Shown piece by piece: positions 24,891 to 33,173 of a stretch of 64,000 nucleotides of DNA (position 1 is the stretch's first letter; the number at the start of each line of letters is the position of its first letter). A model generated the notes under the pieces. It had not been told where the DNA came from and did no database searches. It worked only from the letters and a program-made list of their open reading frames with translations. The DNA comes from Brumimicrobium sp041655765 (GTDB lineage: Bacteria > Bacteroidota > Bacteroidia > Flavobacteriales_D > Crocinitomicaceae). The position numbers and the translations under genes were made by a program. Location of the stretch: NCBI GenBank assembly GCA_041655765.1, contig JBBAEU010000008.1, forward strand, positions 1 through 64,000, given 5' to 3'.

Positions 24891-26198
24891 ATGAAAAGAT
24901 TAATTGATAGTATTAAAAATATTTGGAGAGTTGAAGAACTACGTAAAAGGTTATTAATTACCCTTAGCTTAATTCTTGTTTTCCGAATTGGATCGTTCAT
25001 TGTTTTACCAGGTGTGGATAGTTCCAAGTTAGCTACTGATGGTGGTGAAGCAGGAACAATTGAAGGATTGTTAGGATTGCTATCAGGAGGTGGATTTACC
25101 AACGCTTCTTTCTTAGCTTTGGGAATTATGCCTTATATCTCGGCATCAATTATTATGCAACTTTTAGGAATGGCTGTTCCAGCCGTTCAGAAAATGCAAC
25201 AAGAAGGTGAGAGTGGACAGAAACGTATAAACTATTATACGCGTATTCTAACAATTATTATCTGTTCAGTTCAAGCACCAGGATACCTTTCGTTATACGT
25301 TGCAGGAAGAAATGCAATCCCCGCTGAGTTTATGGGAGATCCTTTCTGGTGGTTCCAATCAATAATTGTTCTTGTGGCTGGGGCAATGTTTGCTGTATGG
25401 CTTGGAGAAAGAATTACTGATAGAGGTGTTGGTAATGGTATCTCTTTGTTGATTACTGTGGGTATTATTGCTCAACTTCCTTCTGCATTCGTTGCGGAAA
25501 CAGCTCAAAACCCAATTTTACTTGTAATCATTGAAACATTAGTGTTTTTCTTGATTATCATGGTAACTGTGCTTATTGTGCAAGGTGTGAGAAAAATTCC
25601 GCTGAACTACGCAAAAAGAGTTGTAGGTGGTTCACATTCAGGAATGGGAAATACACAAGGAGCAAGATCTTATATTCCAATTAAAGTAAATGCGGCAGGT
25701 GTAATGCCTATCATCTTTGCACAAGCAATTATGACTGTACCGGTTATGTTTGTTCAAGCGTCTTTTGGAATATTTGGATTCTGGTATAACCTAGTATTGG
25801 CTATCTTAATTATTATCTTTACCTATTTCTACACAGCGGTTATGATTAACCCTAAGAAAATGGCAGATGATATGAAAAAGAACGGTAGCTTTATCCCTGG
25901 AATTAGACCAGGTACAGAAACTGCTAATTTTATTGATGAATTGGTTTCGAAAATTACGTTGCCAGGATCGATATTTTTAGCACTTATCTCCATAATTCCA
26001 GCATTTGCTGTTCAATTTGGAGTAGGTGAAGGTTTTGCTATGTTCTTTGGAGGTACTTCATTACTGATTATGGTTGCAGTAGTTTTAGATACCCTTCAAC
26101 AAATCGAGTCCTACCTATTGAATCGTCACTATGATGGATTAATGGAAGGAACAAAAATTAGAGGAAGACGTACTCAAGGAGAAACGTCTGGAATATAA
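24891..26198 (+). CDS. secY: Preprotein translocase subunit SecY
   Basis: 435 residues with ten membrane helices. SecY forms the protein-conducting channel of the inner membrane with SecE and SecG. GIMPYISASIIMQLL (plug/TM2 region) and GERITDRGVGNGISLLITVG (TM4 region) are recognisable. Expression with ribosomal proteins is normal; adk and map, often next in other phyla, are absent, and infA follows directly. Confidence 0.98.
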   Translation: MKRLIDSIKNIWRVEELRKRLLITLSLILVFRIGSFIVLPGVDSSKLATDGGEAGTIEGLLGLLSGGGFTNASFLALGIMPYISASIIMQLLGMAVPAVQKMQQEGESGQKRINYYTRILTIIICSVQAPGYLSLYVAGRNAIPAEFMGDPFWWFQSIIVLVAGAMFAVWLGERITDRGVGNGISLLITVGIIAQLPSAFVAETAQNPILLVIIETLVFFLIIMVTVLIVQGVRKIPLNYAKRVVGGSHSGMGNTQGARSYIPIKVNAAGVMPIIFAQAIMTVPVMFVQASFGIFGFWYNLVLAILIIIFTYFYTAVMINPKKMADDMKKNGSFIPGIRPGTETANFIDELVSKITLPGSIFLALISIIPAFAVQFGVGEGFAMFFGGTSLLIMVAVVLDTLQQIESYLLNRHYDGLMEGTKIRGRRTQGETSGI

Positions 26199-26213
26199 TA
26201 AGGAATAAATTTA

Positions 26214-26432
26214 ATGGCGAAACAAAAACCAATAGAACAAGACGGAACAATTATAGAAGCATTATCTAATGCAATGTTTAGAGTTGAATTAGAAAATGGA
26301 CACATAATAACCGCACATATTTCTGGTAAAATGAGAATGTATTACATTAAAATTTTACCAGGAGATAGAGTAAAAGTGGAAATGTCTCCCTACGACCTTA
26401 CAAAAGGTAGGATTTCATTTCGATATAAATAA
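26214..26432 (+). CDS. infA: Translation initiation factor IF-1
   Basis: 72 residues with an OB fold. IF-1 blocks the A site during initiation. Conserved parts are EQDGTIIEALSNAMFRVELE and GKMRMYYIKILPGDRVKVEM. It starts 15 bases after secY. Confidence 0.97.
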   Translation: MAKQKPIEQDGTIIEALSNAMFRVELENGHIITAHISGKMRMYYIKILPGDRVKVEMSPYDLTKGRISFRYK

Positions 26433-26463
26433 TAGCGTTTAAAAACGAGAAAAAAATAAAGTA

Positions 26464-26580
26464 ATGAAAGTAAGAGCTTCAGTAAAGAAAAGATCAGATG
26501 ATTGTAAAATCATCAAAAGAAAAGGAAGAGTTTACGTTATAAACAAAAAAAACCCAAAGTTTAAACAAAGACAAGGGTAA
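26464..26580 (+). CDS. rpmJ: 50S ribosomal protein L36 (Cys-poor form)
   Basis: 38 residues, ATG at 26464 to TAA at 26578-26580, beginning MKVRASVKKRSDDCKIIKRK and ending KKNPKFKQRQG. Zinc-binding L36 has Cys11, Cys14, Cys27 and His33; here these are Ser11, Cys14, Asn27 and Phe33, so only one ligand remains and zinc binding is not expected. Placement between infA and rpsM is canonical. Confidence 0.95.
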   Translation: MKVRASVKKRSDDCKIIKRKGRVYVINKKNPKFKQRQG

Positions 26581-26596
26581 GAAATTGTAAAAAACT

Positions 26597-26971
26597 ATGG
26601 CGAGAATTGCAGGAATAGATCTACCAAAGAACAAAAGAGGTGTAATCGGATTAACTTACATCTATGGAATCGGTTTAAGCACAGCTAAAAAGATTCTAAA
26701 AGAAAGTGATATTGATGAAAATATCAAAGTTTCAGATTGGGATGATGACCAAGTTGGAAAAATTAGAAACAGTGTTAACAAAATCAAAGTTGAAGGAGCT
26801 CTACGTTCTGAAATTCAACTTGATATCAAACGCCTAATGGATATTGGATGTTATAGAGGAGTTAGACACAGAGCTGGTTTGCCACTACGTGGTCAGAGAA
26901 CTAAAAACAACTCTAGAACAAGAAAAGGTAGAAGAAAAACTGTTGCGAACAAGAAAAAAGCAACTAAATAA
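26597..26971 (+). CDS. rpsM: 30S ribosomal protein S13
   Basis: 124 residues. S13 forms bridges to the 50S subunit and contacts P-site tRNA. MARIAGIDLPKNKRGVIGLT starts it, RHRAGLPLRGQRTKNNSRTR lies near 93-112, and the tail is basic. It opens the alpha part of the superoperon. Confidence 0.98.
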   Translation: MARIAGIDLPKNKRGVIGLTYIYGIGLSTAKKILKESDIDENIKVSDWDDDQVGKIRNSVNKIKVEGALRSEIQLDIKRLMDIGCYRGVRHRAGLPLRGQRTKNNSRTRKGRRKTVANKKKATK

Positions 26972-26982
26972 TTGTTATTGAT

Positions 26983-27369
26983 ATGGCAAAGAGTAATCAA
27001 AAGAAAAGAAAAAACGTAAAAGTTGAAGCGGTTGGACAGGCATACGTTCAAGCGACTTTCAACAATGTTATTGTTTCTCTAACCAATGCTAAAGGTCAAG
27101 TTATCTCATGGTCTTCTGCTGGTAAAATGGGTTTCAGGGGGTCGAAAAAGAATACTCCGTACGCTGCCCAAGTTGCAGCTGAAGATTGTGCTAAAGAAGC
27201 ACATGATTTTGGATTGAGAAAAGTAAAAGTTTACGTGAAAGGACCTGGTTCTGGTAAAGAATCAGCGATTAGAGCAATACATAACTCGGGGATTGAAGTA
27301 ACTGAAATTATCGATGTTACTCCACTTCCGCATAATGGATGTAGACCTCCTAAAAAGAGAAGGGTTTAA
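26983..27369 (+). CDS. rpsK: 30S ribosomal protein S11
   Basis: 128 residues. S11 lines the platform at the E site. TFNNVIVSLTNAKGQVISWS and the end DVTPLPHNGCRPPKKRRV are typical. An 81-base gap with a predicted hairpin separates it from rpsD, the longest gap inside the superoperon. Confidence 0.98.
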   Translation: MAKSNQKKRKNVKVEAVGQAYVQATFNNVIVSLTNAKGQVISWSSAGKMGFRGSKKNTPYAAQVAAEDCAKEAHDFGLRKVKVYVKGPGSGKESAIRAIHNSGIEVTEIIDVTPLPHNGCRPPKKRRV

Positions 27370-27390
27370 TCTTAATAGTAAGTAAAAATC

Positions 27391-27435
27391 GAGAATTTAG
27401 ACTGACGAAGGAAATGCCTTAATTCTCAGTCTCTC
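27391..27435 (+). promoter_or_regulatory. Stem-loop in the rpsK-rpsD spacer
   Basis: AGACTGA (27399-27405) pairs with TCAGTCT (27426-27432). Inside it, AAGG (27408-27411) pairs with CCTT (27417-27420) around AAATG, and GAG/CTC may extend the outer stem. An A run rather than a T run follows, so it is not an ordinary terminator in the operon direction. It may be a processing site or a regulatory leader for rpsD (S4 is an autoregulator in other bacteria). Confidence 0.5.
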
Positions 27436-27450
27436 AAAAAAAAACAGAAA

Positions 27451-28056
27451 ATGGCAAGATACACAGGACCAAAATCAAAGATTGCTCGTCGATTTAGAGA
27501 GCCAATCTTTGGACCAGACAAAGCGCTGGAAAGAAGAAGTTACGGACCAGGACAGCATGGACCGAACAGAAGAAGAGGAAAACAATCTGAATACTCTATT
27601 CAGTTAACCGAAAAACAAAAAGCTAAGTACACTTACGGAATTTTAGAACGTCAATTCTTAAATCTTTATAAGAAAGCGTCTTCAATGAAAGGTATTACAG
27701 GGGATAACTTGTTAGTACTTTGTGAGTCAAGATTAGACAATACAGTTTTTCGTTTAGGAATTGCGCCTTCAAGAGCTGCGGCTCGTCAATTTGTTACACA
27801 TAAACACATTACTGTAAATGGTGATGTTGTGAACATTCCTTCATACACTTTAAGAGAAGGTGACGTTGTAGGCGTTCGTGAAAAATCAAAATCTTTAGAA
27901 GTGATTTCAAATTCTATCGCTTCTAATTCAAGTACATACGATTGGTTAAATTGGGATGCAAACTCTATGACAGGTACTTATATGAGTACACCAACGAGGG
28001 AAATGATTCCTGAAAACATTAATGTACAGCTAATTGTTGAATTATATTCTAAATAA
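27451..28056 (+). CDS. rpsD: 30S ribosomal protein S4
   Basis: 201 residues. S4 nucleates assembly of the 30S body. ARYTGPKSKIARRFREPIFG starts it. The S4 RNA-binding domain includes CESRLDNTVFRLGIAPSRAA and HKHITVNGDVVNIPSY. The N-terminus lacks the four-Cys zinc motif of some S4 proteins. A hairpin directly precedes the gene. Confidence 0.98.
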   Translation: MARYTGPKSKIARRFREPIFGPDKALERRSYGPGQHGPNRRRGKQSEYSIQLTEKQKAKYTYGILERQFLNLYKKASSMKGITGDNLLVLCESRLDNTVFRLGIAPSRAAARQFVTHKHITVNGDVVNIPSYTLREGDVVGVREKSKSLEVISNSIASNSSTYDWLNWDANSMTGTYMSTPTREMIPENINVQLIVELYSK

Positions 28057-28075
28057 AAATTAATAAATTAATATT

Positions 28076-29068
28076 ATGGCTATTTTAGATTTCCAAAAGC
28101 CTGACAAGGTAATCATGATTGACTCTAGTGAGTTTCAAGGACAATTTGAGTTTAGACCGCTAGAACCAGGTTATGGAATTACCATTGGAAACGCTTTAAG
28201 ACGAATTTTACTTTCTTCGTTAGAAGGTTTCGCGATTTCATCAATTAGAATTGAAGGAGTTGAACATGAATTTTCTACTATAAAAGGAGTGGTTGAAGAC
28301 GTTACAGAAATGGTTCTGAACTTTAAACAAGTTCGTGTTAAACAACAAATCGAAGATCAAACTGAAGAAACTGTAGTTTTATCTATCTCAGGTAAAGAAA
28401 CCTTGACCGCTGGAGATTTGGGTAAATTTATTTCCGGCTTCCAAGTTTTAAATCCTGATTTGGTAATTTGCCACATGGATCCTTCTGTAAAAATTGATAT
28501 GGAGTTGAAAATTGTTAAAGGTCGTGGATATGTTCCTGCTGAGGAAAATAAATCAGCAAACGCTCCTTTTGGTACAATTTTTATTGACTCTATTTTTACT
28601 CCGATAAAAAATGTAAAATATACAATCGAAAACTATCGTGTCGAACAAAAAACTGATTACGAAAAATTGATTTTCGATATCCAAACAGATGGGTCTATTA
28701 ACCCAAAAGATGCTTTACAAGAAGCTGCTAAAATCCTAATTCATCACTTTATGTTGTTCTCTGATGAGAGAATTACGTTAGAAAGTGAAATGAAATCAGA
28801 GATTGAAGAATTCGATGAGTCTTCTCTACACATGCGTCAACTATTAAAATCTAAATTAATTGATTTAGACTTATCAGTAAGGGCTTTAAATTGCTTGAAA
28901 GCTGCTGATGTTGATACTTTGGGGGATTTGGTTTCTTACAATAAAAATGATTTATTGAAATTTAGAAACTTTGGTAAAAAATCACTTGCTGAGTTAGAAG
29001 ATTTAGTAGAATCTAAAGGATTATCTTTTGGTATGAACACTGAAAAATACAAATTAGATAAAGAATAA
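28076..29068 (+). CDS. rpoA: DNA-directed RNA polymerase subunit alpha
   Basis: 330 residues. The N-terminal domain (about 1-235) dimerises and holds beta and beta-prime, with LEPGYGITIGNALRRILLSS near 28-47. The C-terminal domain (about 255-325) includes NCLKAADVDTLGDLVSYNKN and FGKKSLAELEDLVESKGLSF, the DNA- and activator-binding helix-hairpin-helix region. Position before rplQ is standard. Confidence 0.98.
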   Translation: MAILDFQKPDKVIMIDSSEFQGQFEFRPLEPGYGITIGNALRRILLSSLEGFAISSIRIEGVEHEFSTIKGVVEDVTEMVLNFKQVRVKQQIEDQTEETVVLSISGKETLTAGDLGKFISGFQVLNPDLVICHMDPSVKIDMELKIVKGRGYVPAEENKSANAPFGTIFIDSIFTPIKNVKYTIENYRVEQKTDYEKLIFDIQTDGSINPKDALQEAAKILIHHFMLFSDERITLESEMKSEIEEFDESSLHMRQLLKSKLIDLDLSVRALNCLKAADVDTLGDLVSYNKNDLLKFRNFGKKSLAELEDLVESKGLSFGMNTEKYKLDKE

Positions 29069-29087
29069 CTAATTAAGAAATTAAAAA

Positions 29088-29822
29088 ATGAGACACGGTA
29101 AGAAAATAAATAGTTTAGGAAGAAAAGCCGCTCATAGAAATGCTATGTTAGCGAATATGTCTTGCTCCCTAATCGAACATAAGAGAATCAAAACAACTGT
29201 TGCTAAAGCTAAAGCTTTAAGGGTTTTTTTAGAACCGCTTTTAACGAAATCTAAAACAGATTCTACTCACTCAAGACGTGTTATTTTTGGTTACCTTCAA
29301 AGTAAAGATGCCATTAATACATTGTATAGAGATATTGCACCTAAAATTGCAGATAGACCAGGTGGTTATTTAAGAATTATTCGTCTTGGAAATCGTTTGG
29401 GTGACAATGCAGAAATGTGTATGATTGAATTGGTTGACTTCAATGAATTGATGACAAAAGATGATTCTACTAAGAAAACTCGTCGTTCTAGAAGAGGTGG
29501 TGGTGCTAAAAAAGCTACTGCAACATCAAAAGAAGAGAAAACTGAGGCTCAAGTAGAAACTGCAAAAGTTGAGGAAACTCCTGAGGCTGAAGCTCTAAAA
29601 GAGGAAAAACCAAAAGCAAAAAAGGCAGAAGCAAAGAAAGAAGAGAAAAAAGCTCCTAAAAAGGAAGAAACTCCTAAAGCTGAAAAGAAAGAGGAGAATA
29701 CAGCTTCTAAAAAAGAAGAAGCTCCTAAAGCTGAAAAGAAGGAGGAAAAGAAAACTTCTAAAAAAGAAGAAGCTCCTAAAGCTGAAAAAAAAGTGGAGAA
29801 AAAATCTGACGAAGAAGAGTAA
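29088..29822 (+). CDS. rplQ: 50S ribosomal protein L17 with long low-complexity tail
   Basis: 244 residues, about twice the usual length. The L17 domain occupies roughly 1-124 (MRHGKKINSLGRKAAHRNAM and GGYLRIIRLGNRLGDNAEMC). From about 125 the protein is a charged Lys/Glu/Ala/Pro-rich tail with nearly three copies of a 17-residue unit containing KKEEAPKAEKK. Extended L17 tails occur in related Bacteroidota, so the start and stop are credible. The tail is probably disordered and exposed; no function is known to me. This is the last gene of the superoperon and is followed by a terminator. Confidence 0.95.
   Translation: MRHGKKINSLGRKAAHRNAMLANMSCSLIEHKRIKTTVAKAKALRVFLEPLLTKSKTDSTHSRRVIFGYLQSKDAINTLYRDIAPKIADRPGGYLRIIRLGNRLGDNAEMCMIELVDFNELMTKDDSTKKTRRSRRGGGAKKATATSKEEKTEAQVETAKVEETPEAEALKEEKPKAKKAEAKKEEKKAPKKEETPKAEKKEENTASKKEEAPKAEKKEEKKTSKKEEAPKAEKKVEKKSDEEE
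29650..29803 (+). repeat. 51-bp tandem repeat encoding the L17 tail
   Basis: CTCCTAAAGCTGAAAA recurs at 29671, 29722 and 29773, exactly 51 bases (17 codons) apart. About 2.8 imperfect copies are present, in frame. Confidence 0.8.
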
Positions 29823-29857
29823 TATTCTTTTAAGTATAAATTGATACAAATATGAAT

Positions 29858-29889
29858 AAGGGTGTCTTTAAAATAAGATGCCCTTTTTA
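29858..29889 (+). terminator. Terminator of the ribosomal superoperon
   Basis: AAGGGTGTCTT (29858-29868) pairs with AAGATGCCCTT (29875-29885), including two G-T pairs, and runs into TTTTTATTTT. It ends the transcript that began near 12703. Confidence 0.8.
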
Positions 29890-29998
29890 TTTTCATTTAG
29901 ATACCTCCTCAAAATATTATAAACCAATAAAATAACCCAAATAGTTCGTGTTTTAGAAATATTATAATTCATAATTATATTATCCTAAATCTATTTTC

Positions 29999-30006
29999 TA
30001 AATTTG
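29999..30006 (+). promoter_or_regulatory. -7 box placing the transcript start at the era start codon
   Basis: TAAATTTG is followed after only four bases (CAAA) by the era ATG at 30011. Transcription from this box would begin at or next to the A of ATG. No TTG is found at the usual -33 distance. Confidence 0.5.
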
Positions 30007-30010
30007 CAAA

Positions 30011-30883
30011 ATGCATAAATCTGGATTTGTAAATATTATCGGTAGTCCGAATGTTGGAAAGTCAACCCTGATGAATAAACTCATGGGAAAGAACCTCTCT
30101 ATCATTACTTCTAAGGCGCAAACAACACGTCATCGGCTGAGAGGAATTTTAAGTGGTGATGATTATCAGATTGTTTTCTCTGACACCCCTGGAGTTGTAA
30201 ATTCTTCATACGAATTGCATGAGATAATGATGGGCTATGTTTCAGAATCTTTGAGAGATGCAGACGTGCTTCTACTTGTTACAGATGTGTTTGAAGATAC
30301 AATGAATCATGAAGAAACTTTAGAGAGAATTCAAAAACTCGAAATTCCAACCATCGTTCTGATTAATAAAATTGACCTAAAAAATCAAGCACAAGTAGCA
30401 GAACGAATTGAACACTGGAAGAAAATTCTACCTAAAGCAGATGTTTTACCTATTTCAGCATTGCATAATTTTAATGTTGATGAAATTAAGAACCTTATCT
30501 TAGATAAATTGCCAGAAAGTCCTGCTTATTTTGACAAAGATGAGATTACAGATAGGCCGATGAGATTTTTTGTTTCTGAAATTATCAGAGAAAAGATTTT
30601 CCAAAACTTGAAACAAGAAGTTCCTTACGCTTGTCAGGTCGAAGTTACTGAATACATTGAAAGTGAAGATAGAATTGATATCAGGGCAAATATTATCGTG
30701 GAACGTGAATCTCAAAAAGCTATTATTATCGGGGCAGGAGGAAAGCAATTAAAATATATCGGTATCGATAGCCGTCGGGATATTGAAAAATTTGTAGGGA
30801 AACATGTTGCTTTAAAAACGCATGTTAAAGTGGATAAAGATTGGCGAAGTGATGAAGGAAAACTGAAAAAATACGGTTATTAA
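30011..30883 (+). CDS. era: GTPase Era
   Basis: 290 residues. The GTPase domain (1-170) has GSPNVGKSTLMNKLMG at 11-26, DTPGV (G3) and NKID (G4). The C-terminal KH domain includes ANIIVERESQKAIIIGAGGK near 220-239. Era binds the 3' end of 16S rRNA during 30S maturation. der follows after two bases, so the two ribosome-assembly GTPases form an operon. The mRNA may be leaderless. Confidence 0.97.
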   Translation: MHKSGFVNIIGSPNVGKSTLMNKLMGKNLSIITSKAQTTRHRLRGILSGDDYQIVFSDTPGVVNSSYELHEIMMGYVSESLRDADVLLLVTDVFEDTMNHEETLERIQKLEIPTIVLINKIDLKNQAQVAERIEHWKKILPKADVLPISALHNFNVDEIKNLILDKLPESPAYFDKDEITDRPMRFFVSEIIREKIFQNLKQEVPYACQVEVTEYIESEDRIDIRANIIVERESQKAIIIGAGGKQLKYIGIDSRRDIEKFVGKHVALKTHVKVDKDWRSDEGKLKKYGY

Positions 30884-30885
30884 TT

Positions 30886-32193
30886 ATGAGTAATATTATT
30901 GCAATTGTAGGTCGCCCAAATGTTGGAAAATCAACTTTGTTTAATCGGTTAACCGAATCGAGAAAAGCGATTGTTGAAGAAATGAGTGGAGTAACTCGCG
31001 ACCGTATTTACGGACAAGGAGTTTGGAATGGTTACGAATTTTCAGTTATCGATACGGGTGGTTATGTCAAAGACTCAGACGATATTTTTGATAATGAGAT
31101 TAGGAAACAAGTTGAAATTGCCATCGATGAAGCAAACGTAATCATCTTTGTTTTGGATGTAACAACAGGAATCACCGATTTAGACCAGAAAGTGGCGTCT
31201 TTGTTAAGAACAACAAAAAAGAAAATTTTTATTGCAGCAAATAAAGTTGATAGCAATGATAGGATTGGTTTGTCGGCTGAGTTTTGGAATTTAGGACTTG
31301 GAGATGTTTATGATGTTGCAACAGCAAGCGGACATGGAACAGGAGAATTATTGGATGATATTGTTAAAGAATTTAAATCAAAAACCATAGAATCTGAATC
31401 AGATTTGCCTCGTTTTGCAATTGTAGGCCGACCAAATGTTGGGAAATCATCGCTTACAAATGCACTAATCGGTGAAGAAAGAAATATTGTCACTCCCATT
31501 TCTGGAACGACGAGAGATGCTATCAATACACGTTATTCATCATACGGATTTGATTTTTTGTTGGTGGACACAGCAGGAATTAGAAAGAAAGCAAAAGTTA
31601 ATGAAGATGTAGAGTATTATTCTGTTTTACGTTCGGTAAGAGCCATTGAAAATGCTGATGTTTGCCTTCTCATGATTGATGCAACGTTAGGGCTTGAAAA
31701 ACAAGATCTAAGCATCTATTATTTGTGTCAAAAAAACCATAAAGGAATTGTTGTTTTAGTGAATAAATGGGATTTGATGGAGAAAGACACGATGACAACA
31801 AAGAAGTATGAAGATAAACTAAGAAAACAATTGGCACCGTTTAACGATGTTCCCATTTTATTCATTTCAGCGTTAACAAAGCAAAGAATTTATAAAGCTC
31901 TAGAAACAGCAATACAGGTTTATAATAACCGTATTCAAAAAGTCAAAAGAAATGTATTAAACGAAGTAATGCTAAAGGAAATTGAAAAATATCCACCACC
32001 AGCAATCAAAGGAAAGTTTGTGAATATTAAACATGTAATGCAATTGCCAACACATGCACCTTCTTTTGCATTTTATTGCAATCTTCCTCAATATGTAACA
32101 GAAAGTTATAAGAGATATTTAGAGAATCGATTAAGGGAAAACTTTGATTTTACAGGTGTCCCAATTAATGTTTTTATGAGAAAAAATAAATAG
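30886..32193 (+). CDS. der: Ribosome biogenesis GTPase Der
   Basis: 435 residues with two tandem GTPase domains. The first has GRPNVGKSTLFNRL (8-21) and DTGGY; the second has GRPNVGKSSLTNALIG near 181-196, DTAGI and NKWD. A KH-like domain follows from about 350 (ALETAIQVYNNRIQKVKRNV). Der acts late in 50S assembly. It is co-transcribed with era. Confidence 0.97.
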   Translation: MSNIIAIVGRPNVGKSTLFNRLTESRKAIVEEMSGVTRDRIYGQGVWNGYEFSVIDTGGYVKDSDDIFDNEIRKQVEIAIDEANVIIFVLDVTTGITDLDQKVASLLRTTKKKIFIAANKVDSNDRIGLSAEFWNLGLGDVYDVATASGHGTGELLDDIVKEFKSKTIESESDLPRFAIVGRPNVGKSSLTNALIGEERNIVTPISGTTRDAINTRYSSYGFDFLLVDTAGIRKKAKVNEDVEYYSVLRSVRAIENADVCLLMIDATLGLEKQDLSIYYLCQKNHKGIVVLVNKWDLMEKDTMTTKKYEDKLRKQLAPFNDVPILFISALTKQRIYKALETAIQVYNNRIQKVKRNVLNEVMLKEIEKYPPPAIKGKFVNIKHVMQLPTHAPSFAFYCNLPQYVTESYKRYLENRLRENFDFTGVPINVFMRKNK

Positions 32194-32210
32194 AAAGGGT
32201 TTATTTAAAT

Positions 32211-33122
32211 TTACTTCTTAAACTGGAATAACGCCAACCCTTCTTTCAAAGAAGCAGGTGAGAAAAAACAGCGTTCGGCTTCAATTTTTGAAAGAATCCA
32301 TTTGGTTTTTAAGGCCGCAATATTAATCATCGGTACACGAAAGTCGATAATCCAAGAATCTTCTGAACGTTCTTCTGTGCTTGATTGTATCAAGTAATCC
32401 AAAGTTTTCATTAATTCATCAAACAGGAATAAGTAGGAACGACTAAAATCTACGTCGTACGTTTGATAAATCAGATGATAATATGTTTCAAAACTTCCGC
32501 CAGTACCAATTAAATCGGATATGTTAGCTTTATCGAGGTTGTCTTGAACTTGGTTTTCCAAATATGAAGTAATATCAGCAATATCTTCTTTTGACAGTGG
32601 ATCCGCCAGCTCTTTAAACTGTAGAAGTCGGGATAAACCTATCTTAAAACTGTGAAACTTATCAACCTTATTTTTGTTTGTAAAGATAAACTCTGTGCTG
32701 CCACCTCCAATGTCAATAATGCAAGATTTTTTGTTGCAGAAAGGATGAACACGATTTACAGCTTCAAACACAAATTCGGCCTCTTGCAATCCATTTATAA
32801 GCATAATTTTGACACCCAATTTATTGGCTACTTTTTCCATGAAATATCCAGAATTATTAGCATTTCTAAGCGCAGAAGTCCCAAAAGCCTTAATGCTTTT
32901 TGTGTCAATTTGATGGCTTTTACAAATTTCAACAAACTTTTCAATTGACGTGAATGCACGTTCCAATGCATCTGTAGAGATGGTGTTATTATTGATTCCT
33001 CCAGCACCAATATTAACGAAAGATTTGTCTGTATAAATTACCTCAAAATGAAAAGTGTCCCCTTGAAAAATGAGAAGGTTAAAAGTGTTTGTCCCCAAGT
33101 CGATAACAGCCCCTCGCATCAT
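32211..33122 (-). CDS. ppx: Ppx/GppA-type exopolyphosphatase or guanosine pentaphosphatase
   Basis: 303 residues from the ATG at 33122 (an in-frame TTG at 33131 and a second ATG at 33119 are alternatives). The ASKHA fold shows AVIDLGTNTFNLLIFQGD at the start and CIIDIGGGSTEFIFTNKNK near 138, the two phosphate-binding segments. This is the short form without a C-terminal HD domain. It hydrolyses polyphosphate or pppGpp; the sequence does not decide which. It converges with der, and two 21-bp direct repeats lie just upstream. Confidence 0.88.
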   Translation of the reverse strand: MMRGAVIDLGTNTFNLLIFQGDTFHFEVIYTDKSFVNIGAGGINNNTISTDALERAFTSIEKFVEICKSHQIDTKSIKAFGTSALRNANNSGYFMEKVANKLGVKIMLINGLQEAEFVFEAVNRVHPFCNKKSCIIDIGGGSTEFIFTNKNKVDKFHSFKIGLSRLLQFKELADPLSKEDIADITSYLENQVQDNLDKANISDLIGTGGSFETYYHLIYQTYDVDFSRSYLFLFDELMKTLDYLIQSSTEERSEDSWIIDFRVPMINIAALKTKWILSKIEAERCFFSPASLKEGLALFQFKK

Positions 33123-33131
33123 TTTAATCAA

Positions 33132-33173
33132 TTAAGTGGTACAACATTTAATTTAAGCGGTACAACAATTCAT
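33132..33173. repeat. Two tandem 21-bp direct repeats upstream of ppx
   Basis: TTAAGTGGTACAACATTTAAT (33132-33152) is followed directly by a copy at 33153-33173 whose first 15 bases differ at one position. A 21-bp period is two helical turns, as for a pair of protein sites on one DNA face. The repeats lie 10-51 bases upstream of the ppx start codon. Confidence 0.6.

Noticed and set aside
29549..29896. Two long minus-strand frames opposite the rplQ tail
   Set aside because: Their Phe/Ser-rich translations are complements of the Lys/Glu-rich repeat and have no independent support.
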